From positions 1 to 14,526 of the forward strand of contig JAFXMP010000133.1 in assembly GCA_017530275.1 (NCBI GenBank): a stretch of 14,526 nucleotides of DNA. Reading direction: 5' to 3'. The notes below the pieces were generated by a model. It had not been told where the DNA came from. It did no database searches and was given only the letters and a program-made list of their open reading frames with translations. This document shows positions 7,220-14,526 of the stretch, piece by piece. Within the stretch, counting starts at the first letter, position 1. Every line of letters starts with the position of its first letter. The DNA comes from Clostridia bacterium. GTDB lineage: Bacteria; Bacillota_A; Clostridia; Christensenellales; Aristaeellaceae. A program made the position numbers and the translations under genes.

Positions 7220-8077
7220 GTGGAAAACAAAAAGAATTCCCGGCTGGTGGATGCCCTTCTGATTCTGCTGATCATCCTGCCGCTGGTCCTGGCGATGGCG
7301 CTGAAAATCTGCACCACGCCGGACGCGCCCCTGGAAGAGGGCGTAGTCATTTCCGGCGCACAGGTTTACTTTACCATTCCCATGCCCTTGCAGGAATGGC
7401 CCATTACCGCCGCGCAGGTCAATTCCTGGGCGGTGATCCTGTCCATTTTGGGCGTATGCCTGTACCTGACCCACGGGATCAAGGTGATTCCCGATTCCAA
7501 GCGGCAGCTTGCGGCGGAATGGATCGTGGACACGGTCAATAAGCTGGTCAGCAGCAATATGGGGCAGCAGTTCATGGGTTTCGCGCCCTTCGTGGCCGGT
7601 ATCCTGGCCCTGTCCGCCCTCTCCAGCCTGAGCAGCCTGCTGGGTCTTTTCGCCCCCACGTCAGACCTGAACATCGTACTGGGCTGGGCTATTCTGGTAT
7701 TCATCCTGATCACCCATTACAAGCTCAAGGGCGGATTGTGGAATTACATCAAGGGCTTTTTCAGCCCTATTCCCGTGTTCGCGCCACTGAACATCATCGG
7801 CGAGGTGGCAACGCCCATTTCCATGTCCTTCCGTCATTACGGCAACGTCATGAGCGGCATGGTCATTTCCACCCTGATCGCATACGCCCTGCGGAGCCTG
7901 TCCAATATGCTGCTGGGCTGGCTGCCGGGCATCTTGGGCAAGATTCCCTTCCTGCAAGTGGGTCTTCCCGCCGTCCTGTCCCTGTACTTCGATATCTTCT
8001 CCGGCTGCATGCAGGCGTTCATTTTCGCCATGCTGACCATGATGTTCGTGGCCACAGCCGTGCCGGAAGAGGAATAA
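7220..8077 (+). CDS. atpB: F1Fo ATP synthase subunit a
   Basis: This 285-residue integral membrane stator subunit forms the two half-channels that bring ions to the c ring. The signature TPISMSFRHYGNVMSGM (residues 198-214) contains R205, equivalent to the essential Arg210 of Escherichia coli. The last helix has MQAFIFAMLTMMF (264-276), where Q265 corresponds to E. coli Gln252. About five or six membrane helices are present, near 10-30, 70-88, 120-142, 150-168, 205-230 and 255-280. The start used is GTG at 7220, nine bases after the atpI stop. The C-terminus ends in the acidic VPEEE. The following 179-base gap before atpE is unusually long for this operon and contains strong hairpins. Confidence 0.95.
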   Translation: MENKKNSRLVDALLILLIILPLVLAMALKICTTPDAPLEEGVVISGAQVYFTIPMPLQEWPITAAQVNSWAVILSILGVCLYLTHGIKVIPDSKRQLAAEWIVDTVNKLVSSNMGQQFMGFAPFVAGILALSALSSLSSLLGLFAPTSDLNIVLGWAILVFILITHYKLKGGLWNYIKGFFSPIPVFAPLNIIGEVATPISMSFRHYGNVMSGMVISTLIAYALRSLSNMLLGWLPGILGKIPFLQVGLPAVLSLYFDIFSGCMQAFIFAMLTMMFVATAVPEEE

Positions 8078-8122
8078 TACGGTACGGGAAAAAGAAACTG
8101 ACTGGAGAACAAAGGTGAAATT

Positions 8123-8147
8123 CCCCTTGTGCCTTTCTTGGAAGGGG
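8123..8147 (+). repeat. small hairpin in the atpB-atpE gap
   Basis: CCCCTT (8123-8128) pairs with AAGGGG (8142-8147) around a 13-base loop; two flanking G-U pairs could extend it in RNA. It is the first of three hairpins in the intergenic region and ends two bases before the large palindrome. Confidence 0.5.
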
Positions 8148-8149
8148 GG

Positions 8150-8194
8150 CCGGGGGAAACCGTTCTTTGGGCTCCAAAGAACGGTTTCCCCCGG
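8150..8194. repeat. perfect 21-bp inverted repeat with 3-base loop between atpB and atpE
   Basis: The left arm (8150-8170, beginning CCGGGGGAAACC) and right arm (8174-8194, ending GGTTTCCCCCGG) are exact reverse complements; the loop is GCT. In the atp transcript this would be a very stable GC-rich hairpin. It is followed by GGAAAAAT rather than a run of T, so it is not a standard intrinsic terminator. Candidate roles are an intercistronic processing or stability element that separates atpB from the highly translated atpE, or a copy of a dispersed palindromic repeat. Confidence 0.92.
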
Positions 8195-8215
8195 AAAAAT
8201 CGATCTTGGTGCAAA

Positions 8216-8228
8216 GCGGGTTTCCCGC
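8216..8228 (+). repeat. small hairpin upstream of the atpE ribosome site
   Basis: GCGGG (8216-8220) pairs with CCCGC (8224-8228) across a TTT loop, 14 bases before the atpE Shine-Dalgarno. Together with the two hairpins upstream it makes the whole atpB-atpE leader structured, leaving the ribosome site itself exposed. Confidence 0.5.
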
Positions 8229-8244
8229 ATATCACAACATTTGA

Positions 8245-8559
<315 letters not shown>

Positions 8560-8577
8560 CAGCAGATGTTCCTGCTG
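8560..8577 (+). repeat. small intercistronic hairpin after atpE
   Basis: CAGCAG (8560-8565), directly after the atpE stop, pairs with CTGCTG (8572-8577) around a six-base loop. There is no T run, so it is not a terminator; it may stabilise the atpE 3' end. The stem is short and could be chance. Confidence 0.35.
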
Positions 8578-8593
8578 ATACAAACCCTTGATT

Positions 8594-8600
8594 AGAAAGG
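8594..8600 (+). promoter_or_regulatory. atpF ribosome binding site, decides the start
   Basis: AGAAAGG is eight bases upstream of the ATG at 8609. An in-frame TTG at 8588 lies upstream of this site and has no ribosome site of its own, so the ATG is preferred. Confidence 0.6.
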
Positions 8601-8608
8601 CTGAGAAG

Positions 8609-9112
8609 ATGCAGTCATTGGATATTATTTCTGTCAATCTGTGGAATACGCTGCTTTCCCTGGCTAATCTGGTCATCATCTTCCTGATCCTCAAAAAGTT
8701 CCTGTTCAAGCCCGTTCAGAAGGTCATGACCGAAAGGCAGAACCAGGTGGACAAAATCTATTCCGAAGCCGATGAAAGCCTGAGCTCGGCAAAGGAACTG
8801 AAACAGGAATATGAGCAGCGCCTCGCTTCCGCGCGCCAGGAGGCGGATACACTGATCAAGACCGCCACCCAGAACGCCCAGCGCAAAAGCGACCAGATCG
8901 TGGCCGAGGCCAACAGCCAGGCCAGCCACGTGAAGCAAAAGGCGGAAGCGGAAATCGCCCAGCAGAAAAAGCAGATGCTCAAAGATGTGCGGAGCGAAAT
9001 CTCTGAATTGGCCGTGGACATCGCTTCCAAGGTGATGGAGCGCGAGATCAGCAAAAAGGATTACGATGGCTTTGTGGACGAATTCATTCAGAATGTTGGT
9101 GAGCAGCCGTGA
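8609..9112 (+). CDS. atpF: F1Fo ATP synthase subunit b
   Basis: This 167-residue protein (from the ATG at 8609) is the peripheral stalk that ties Fo to F1. One N-terminal membrane helix lies near residues 9-29 (NLWNTLLSLANLVIIFLIL), followed by the conserved KKFLFKPV. A long, charged, heptad-like helix rich in A, E, K and Q (about 40-150) forms the right-handed coiled-coil dimer. The C-terminus (SKKDYDGFVDEFIQ) should contact the delta subunit. Its stop overlaps the atpH start in GTGA, so translation of the two is probably coupled. An upstream in-frame TTG would add seven residues and is judged unlikely. Confidence 0.93.
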   Translation: MQSLDIISVNLWNTLLSLANLVIIFLILKKFLFKPVQKVMTERQNQVDKIYSEADESLSSAKELKQEYEQRLASARQEADTLIKTATQNAQRKSDQIVAEANSQASHVKQKAEAEIAQQKKQMLKDVRSEISELAVDIASKVMEREISKKDYDGFVDEFIQNVGEQP

Positions 9113-9642
9113 CGGAGTTTGGCAGAGAATACGGCGAGGGGCTGTACGCCCTGTGCGCCGAGGAAAAGCTGGACCAAGCGGTGCTGGAGGAAATGCGGGC
9201 CATCGGGAAAGCCTTCAAGGAGAATGAAGCGTTTCTTCATTTGCTGGGCAACATGTCCATGAGCAAGGAGGAGCGCGTCAGGATCGTGGATGAAACCTTC
9301 AAAGGACAAATCCACGAATACACCCTGAATTTCCTCAAAATTTTGGTGGAGCGGGGGGCCATCCACGCCTTTTCCGAATGCGCCGCCGCCTATCAGGAAA
9401 TCTATTTCCGCGATCATCAGGTGGCCGTTGCGGAGGTGACCACCGCCAATCCCCTGAACGAGGAACAGAAAAACAAGCTGCGGGATAAGCTGAAAAAGAT
9501 AGCGGGGAAAGAAATCGTTATCAAGGAAAAGATCGACCCGTCGGTACTGGGCGGGGTGTTGCTGCAAATGGATGGAAAGCGGTATGACAATACTGTTCGC
9601 CACCGGCTGGCAGCCATTAAACAGACCATGACGGAGGAATGA
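9109..9642 (+). CDS. atpH: F1Fo ATP synthase subunit delta
   Basis: This 177-residue protein sits on top of F1 and joins the alpha subunits to the b stalk. The N-terminal helical domain begins EFGREYGEGLYALCAEE, and the C-terminal signature GGVLLQMDGKRYDNTVRHRL (residues 148-167) is typical of the OSCP/delta family. The start is GTG at 9109, overlapping the atpF stop by four bases; no ribosome site is obvious, as expected for translational re-initiation. The gap to atpA (9643-9694, 52 bases) holds nothing recognisable apart from a weak ribosome site. Confidence 0.92.
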   Translation: MTEFGREYGEGLYALCAEEKLDQAVLEEMRAIGKAFKENEAFLHLLGNMSMSKEERVRIVDETFKGQIHEYTLNFLKILVERGAIHAFSECAAAYQEIYFRDHQVAVAEVTTANPLNEEQKNKLRDKLKKIAGKEIVIKEKIDPSVLGGVLLQMDGKRYDNTVRHRLAAIKQTMTEE

Positions 9643-9694
9643 GCGAAGCGCTTGATTCCCTGTCACGGATGTATGGATTGAAAGCGGTGAAACG

Positions 9695-11212
9695 ATGCAA
9701 TTAAAGCCCGAAGAAATTTCCAAGCTGATCAAAGAGCAGATCAGGCATTACAACAATAAAATTTCCCAGAGCGATACCGGCACCATCATCATGATCGGCG
9801 ACGGTATCGCCCGCGCCACGGGTCTGGACCAGTGCATGGCCAACGAACTGGTCAAGTTCCCCAACGGGGAATACGGCATGGCCCTGAACCTGGAAGAAAA
9901 CTCCGTGGCCATCGTTATGCTGGGCACCGACGAGGGCATCCGCGAGGGGGACACCGTGGAGCGCACGGGCCAGGTGGTTTCCGTACCCGTGGGCGAAGGA
10001 ATGATTGGCCGCGTGGTCAATGCCCTGGGCCAGCCCATCGACGGCAAAGGCCCCATGGATACAAAGGAGATGCGGCCCATCGAGCGCAACGCCCCCGGCA
10101 TCATCCAGCGCAAGAAGGTGTCCGTGCCACTTCAGACGGGCATCAAGGCCATCGACTCCATGATCCCCATTGGCCGCGGCCAGCGCGAATTGATCATCGG
10201 CGACCGCCAGACCGGCAAAACCGTCATCGCCACGGATACCATCATCAACCAGAAGGGCAAAGGCGTGATCTGCATCTATGTGGCCATCGGCCAGAAGATG
10301 TCCACGGTGGCCCAATTGGTGGATACCCTGGAAGCGGCGGGCGCATTGGAATACACCACGGTGGTCAGCGCTTCCGCCAGCGAACTTGCCCCCTTGCAGT
10401 ACATCGCTCCCTATTCCGGCTGCGCCATGGCGGAATACTTTATGGATCAGGGCAAGGACGTGCTGATCATCTACGACGATCTGAGCAAGCACGCGGTGGC
10501 CTACCGCGCCCTGTCCCTGCTGATCCGCCGTCCGCCGGGCCGCGAAGCCTACCCCGGCGACGTGTTCTATCTGCACAGCCGCCTTTTGGAGCGTTCCGCC
10601 CGGGTGGACGCGAAATATGGCGGCGGCTCCATTACCGCCCTGCCCATCATCGAAACCCAGGCGGGCGACGTGTCCGCCTATATCCCCACCAACGTGATCT
10701 CCATTACCGACGGCCAGATCTTCCTGGAAACAGAGCTATTCCACAGCGGCATCATGCCCGCCATCGACCCTGGCATTTCCGTCAGCCGCGTGGGCGGCGA
10801 CGCCCAGATCAAGGCCATGAAGAAGGTTGCGGGCAGCCTGAAGCTGCTGTACAGCCAGTACCGCGAGCTTCAGTCCTTCGCCCAGTTCGGCTCCGACCTG
10901 GACGCGGACACCAAGTCCCGTCTGGCCCAGGGCGCACGCATCGTGGAGGTGCTCAAGCAGAACCGCAACCGTCCCGTGGCCGTGGAAAACCAGGTGTGTA
11001 TTTTCTACGCCGTCACCCACGATTTCCTGAAAGACGTGGAAGTGAAGGACGTGGCCGAATATGAAGAAAACCTGTACCAGCGCATGGCGGCTCAGCATGG
11101 GGACGTGCTGGACGCCATCCGGGAAACCGGCCTGCTCTCTCCCGAAACAGAAGGCAAGCTGAAAGCGGCGCTGGAAGGCTTCACGAAAGATTTTATCAAA
11201 ACCAAGCAGTAA
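9695..11212 (+). CDS. atpA: F1Fo ATP synthase subunit alpha
   Basis: This 505-residue protein is the non-catalytic nucleotide-binding subunit of the F1 hexamer. The N-terminal barrel domain runs to about residue 95. The P-loop is GDRQTGKT (169-176), and [11 protein letters not shown] (361-371) contains R365, equivalent to the arginine finger R373 of E. coli, which acts in the neighbouring beta catalytic site. [14 protein letters not shown] (258-271) is the Walker B region. The C-terminal helical domain follows. The ATG at 9695 has only a weak GGTGA upstream, whereas the next gene, atpG, has a strong AAGGAGG. Length and motifs are normal, with nothing broken. Confidence 0.98.
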   Translation: MQLKPEEISKLIKEQIRHYNNKISQSDTGTIIMIGDGIARATGLDQCMANELVKFPNGEYGMALNLEENSVAIVMLGTDEGIREGDTVERTGQVVSVPVGEGMIGRVVNALGQPIDGKGPMDTKEMRPIERNAPGIIQRKKVSVPLQTGIKAIDSMIPIGRGQRELIIGDRQTGKTVIATDTIINQKGKGVICIYVAIGQKMSTVAQLVDTLEAAGALEYTTVVSASASELAPLQYIAPYSGCAMAEYFMDQGKDVLIIYDDLSKHAVAYRALSLLIRRPPGREAYPGDVFYLHSRLLERSARVDAKYGGGSITALPIIETQAGDVSAYIPTNVISITDGQIFLETELFHSGIMPAIDPGISVSRVGGDAQIKAMKKVAGSLKLLYSQYRELQSFAQFGSDLDADTKSRLAQGARIVEVLKQNRNRPVAVENQVCIFYAVTHDFLKDVEVKDVAEYEENLYQRMAAQHGDVLDAIRETGLLSPETEGKLKAALEGFTKDFIKTKQ

Positions 11213-11224
11213 GGAGGGATTTGC

Positions 11225-12070
11225 ATGGCCGGATCGTCCATGAAGGCCATCAAGCTGCGGATCAAAAGCGTGGAAAGCACCATGCAGATCACCAAAGCCA
11301 TGCAGCTGGTGGCTACCTCCAAGCTCCGCCGCGCCAAGGAACGCATGGAGAACAGCAAGCCCTACGCCACGATCTCCCGTGAAACGCTGATGGAGGCCGT
11401 CAGCCAATGCGATCCCCAGTTCACGCCGTTTATGGAGCGCCGTGAAGTCAAAAACCGGTGCTACGTGGTCATCGCGGGGGAGCGGGGCCTTGCCGGGGGC
11501 TACAACGCCAACGTGTTCAAAGCTCTGGCCGCCCACGCGGGGGATACGCCTTACTGTGTTCTGCCCATGGGCAAAAAAGCCATCGATAAATACCAACATC
11601 TGCATGTGAAGCTGCTGGACGACAGCCTATTCCATGTGGAAGGGCTGGGCGTGAGTTCCTGCTTTAAACTGGCCAATCAATTGGTGGAAGGCTATCAAAA
11701 CGGGGATTACGATGAATTGGTGCTGGTGTATACCACCTTCCAGTCCATGATGAGCCAGGAAGTGCGCATTGAGCAGCTGCTGCCCATCGAAAAGCCGGAG
11801 AATGGAACGGAACGCGGTGTGGTCACCATTTACGAGCCCAGCCCCGCGGAAATGCTGGAAGCGGTGGTCCCCGATTATTTAGGCGGACGGCTGTACAGCG
11901 CCGCCTGCGATTCTTTTGCCAGCGAGGTATCCGCCCGCCGCAACGCTATGGATTCCGCCACCAAAAACGCCGGGGAAATGATCGACGGCCTGCGGCTCAA
12001 ATACAACCGGGCACGGCAGGGCGCCATCACCCAGGAAATAACCGAGATCGTGGCAGGAGCGGAGCATTAA
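11225..12070 (+). CDS. atpG: F1Fo ATP synthase subunit gamma
   Basis: This 281-residue protein is the central rotating shaft. The N-terminal helix (about residues 6-37) has the conserved SMKAIKLRIKSVESTMQITK followed by AMQLVATSKLRRA. The Rossmann-like middle contains GERGLAGGYNANV (89-101). The C-terminal helix includes the conserved ARRNAMDSATKNAGEMI and the final segment NRARQGAITQEITEIVAGAE. The two terminal helices form the coiled coil inside the alpha-beta hexamer. The ATG at 11225 has AAGGAGG seven bases upstream, within 12 bases of the atpA stop. Confidence 0.96.
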   Translation: MAGSSMKAIKLRIKSVESTMQITKAMQLVATSKLRRAKERMENSKPYATISRETLMEAVSQCDPQFTPFMERREVKNRCYVVIAGERGLAGGYNANVFKALAAHAGDTPYCVLPMGKKAIDKYQHLHVKLLDDSLFHVEGLGVSSCFKLANQLVEGYQNGDYDELVLVYTTFQSMMSQEVRIEQLLPIEKPENGTERGVVTIYEPSPAEMLEAVVPDYLGGRLYSAACDSFASEVSARRNAMDSATKNAGEMIDGLRLKYNRARQGAITQEITEIVAGAEH

Positions 12071-13492
<1,422 letters not shown>

Positions 13493-13494
13493 TC

Positions 13495-13896
13495 ATGGCC
13501 ACATATCATCTGCAGATCGTCACCCCGGACCGGATGGTGTATGACGGGGAAGCGGAGAAGATCATCCTGCGCACCGTCAACGGCGACGTATGCATCCTGC
13601 CCCATCATATCGACTACGCCGTGCCGCTGGCCATCGGAGAAGCAAAAGTAACCGACGGCCAGGGCAACACCCGGCTGGCCGCCTGCAATAACGGCATGTT
13701 AAGCGTCCATGGAAACGAAGTGCGCGTGGTGGCCGTCACCTTCGAGTGGGCCGATGATATTGATTTGGAGCGCGCCCGCCGGGCGGAGGAAAGCGCCAAG
13801 GAAATGCTGGATAAGCTCAAGCGCGAGGATGCGGATTTCAACGTAGCCGAAGCAAGGCTGAAACGCGCCCTGACCCGCATTCAGGTCAAGGGATAA
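13495..13896 (+). CDS. atpC: F1Fo ATP synthase subunit epsilon
   Basis: This 133-residue protein binds gamma at the base of the shaft and regulates ATP hydrolysis. The N-terminal beta-sandwich (about residues 1-85) has the typical opening YHLQIVTPDRMVYDGEAE and LPHHIDYAVPLAIG; the C-terminal helical hairpin (about 88-133), rich in R, A, E and K, includes ERARRAEESAKEML. The length is normal. The ATG at 13495 is chosen over an in-frame GTG six bases upstream because of ribosome-site spacing. It is the last gene of the operon and is followed three bases later by the terminator. Confidence 0.93.
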   Translation: MATYHLQIVTPDRMVYDGEAEKIILRTVNGDVCILPHHIDYAVPLAIGEAKVTDGQGNTRLAACNNGMLSVHGNEVRVVAVTFEWADDIDLERARRAEESAKEMLDKLKREDADFNVAEARLKRALTRIQVKG

Positions 13897-13898
13897 GG

Positions 13899-13937
13899 AA
13901 AAACGGAGAAGCGAATCAAACATGCTTCTCCGTTTTT
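13899..13937 (+). terminator. intrinsic terminator of the atp operon
   Basis: A perfect 14-bp inverted repeat, AAAAACGGAGAAGC (13899-13912) and GCTTCTCCGTTTTT (13924-13937), with an 11-base loop. The right arm ends in five T. It begins three bases after the atpC stop and, because of the A run on the left, could also work for transcription from the right. Confidence 0.92.
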
Positions 13938-13963
13938 CTATGCGGTTTTTCAGCAGGCAAAAG

Positions 13964-14086
13964 GAGTTGAGAGTTGAGAGTTGGGAGTTGAGATTCAGAT
14001 AGTTGAAATATAATAGACCCAAAGAATGGATCACTATAAAATCTCAACTCTCAACTCTTAACTCTTAACTCTTAACTCTCAACTCT
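13964..14086. repeat. heptad inverted-repeat element, copy 2, between atpC and galE
   Basis: The left arm (13964-13995) has four tandem 7-base units, three GAGTTGA and one GAGTTGG, then GATT. The right arm (14040-14086) has six complementary units, TCAACTC or TTAACTC. Over 32 aligned bases the arms match at 29; the mismatches are C/T changes that would still pair as G-U in RNA. The 44-base centre is AT-rich and has ATAGT (13999-14003) facing ACTAT (14033-14037). The right arm ends five bases from the galE stop codon. It lies between convergent genes and could act as the galE 3' hairpin. The architecture is that of copy 1 at 3846-3971, with a different heptad sequence. Confidence 0.88.
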
Positions 14087-14091
14087 GAAAA

Positions 14092-14526
14092 TCATCCATT
14101 ATATCCGCGCGGGTTCTGCTTCTGCCAGTTCCAGGCGTCGCGGCACATGGCGTTCAAATCCCGCTTGGCCTGCCAATGCAGCAGTTCCTTGGCGCGGGTT
14201 GCGTCGGCATAGCACACGGCGATGTCGCCGGGGCGGCGGGGGGCGATTTCATAGGGGATTTTCAGATCATTGGCCTGCTCGAAGGCGTGCACGATGTCCA
14301 GCACGCTGTAGGGGGTGCCGGTACCCAGGTTAAAGATTTCCACGCCGCTGCGGTTCACGGCGTATTCCAGGGCGGCTAAATGGCCTTCCGCCAGATCCAT
14401 TACATGGATGTAATCGCGTTCTCCGGTGCCGTCCCGGGTGGGGTAATCGTTGCCGAACACCCGCAAATGATCCAGCTTCCCGGAAGCCACCTGGCAGATG
14501 AAGGGCATCAGATTGTTGGGGATACC
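14092..14526 (-). CDS. galE: UDP-glucose 4-epimerase, C-terminal part (5' end beyond the window)
   Basis: The last 144 codons and the stop are present; the frame is open at the right edge, and full proteins are about 330-340 residues. GalE interconverts UDP-glucose and UDP-galactose using bound NAD+. The visible part starts [16 protein letters not shown], the conserved UDP-sugar-binding segment, and continues with [29 protein letters not shown] and [14 protein letters not shown], all typical of GalE. The N-terminal NAD-binding fold and the YxxxK catalytic motif lie outside the window. It is transcribed toward the atp operon, and the heptad element begins five bases after its stop. Confidence 0.95.
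   Translation of the reverse strand, partial: GIPNNLMPFICQVASGKLDHLRVFGNDYPTRDGTGERDYIHVMDLAEGHLAALEYAVNRSGVEIFNLGTGTPYSVLDIVHAFEQANDLKIPYEIAPRRPGDIAVCYADATRAKELLHWQAKRDLNAMCRDAWNWQKQNPRGYNG

Noticed and set aside
8150..8194. An intrinsic terminator between atpB and atpE
   Set aside because: The stem is strong, but the following bases are GGAAAAAT with no T run, and it lies within an operon whose later genes are needed in equal or greater amount.
8588..8608. An upstream TTG start for atpF
   Set aside because: The good ribosome site at 8594-8600 lies downstream of this TTG and serves the ATG at 8609; the extra residues are not typical of subunit b.
9832..11064. A 410-codon open frame on the plus strand within atpA
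   Set aside because: It is another reading frame of atpA, with arginine- and proline-rich low-complexity translation and no family features.
13964..14086. A CRISPR array
   Set aside because: The repeat unit is only seven bases without spacers, and the two arms are inverted; no cas gene is near.

Overview
The window looks like chromosomal DNA of a moderately GC-rich anaerobic member of the Firmicutes, probably a gut Clostridia lineage. This is inferred from three things. The order upp-atpI-atpBEFHAGDC is the arrangement known from Bacillus and other Firmicutes. The inositol genes are of the Bacillus iol type (IolG, IolB, IolC, IolJ, IolA). The ATP synthase c subunit carries a sodium-type ion site of the kind known from anaerobes. 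No species can be named from the sequence alone.

Left part, positions 1-5808, minus strand: a myo-inositol catabolic cluster transcribed leftward in the order iolJ, iolC, (heptad repeat element), iolA, an unidentified six-helix membrane protein, iolG, iolB. The last gene runs off the left edge. Together these cover inositol oxidation (IolG), 5-deoxyglucuronate isomerisation (IolB), phosphorylation (IolC), aldol cleavage to malonate semialdehyde plus dihydroxyacetone phosphate (IolJ), and conversion of the semialdehyde to acetyl-CoA (IolA). The inosose dehydratase (iolE), the ring-opening hydrolase (iolD), a regulator (iolR) and a dedicated transporter are not in the window.

Centre, 5809-6098: a divergent control region. 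It holds a leftward promoter for the iol genes, a tandem 11-base direct repeat resembling the Bacillus IolR operator, and a rightward near-consensus promoter for upp and the ATP synthase operon.

Right part, 6099-13937, plus strand: upp followed by the complete F1Fo ATP synthase operon (atpI, B, E, F, H, A, G, D, C), closed by a clear intrinsic terminator. The genes are tightly packed except for 179 bases between atpB and atpE, which hold a perfect 21-bp inverted repeat flanked by two smaller hairpins. The c subunit has two membrane glutamates (E31 and E64) plus T65 and Y69, which suggests sodium coupling of the two-carboxylate type.

Right edge, 13938-14526: a second heptad inverted-repeat element, then the 3' end of a leftward galE. 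Both heptad elements start within 1-5 bases of the stop codon of a leftward gene (iolC and galE). No RNA genes, transposase genes or CRISPR arrays were seen. The most unusual items are the two heptad elements, the atpB-atpE hairpin cluster, the c-subunit ion site, the putative IolR operator and the unidentified membrane protein. None of these amounts to a demonstrated new system.
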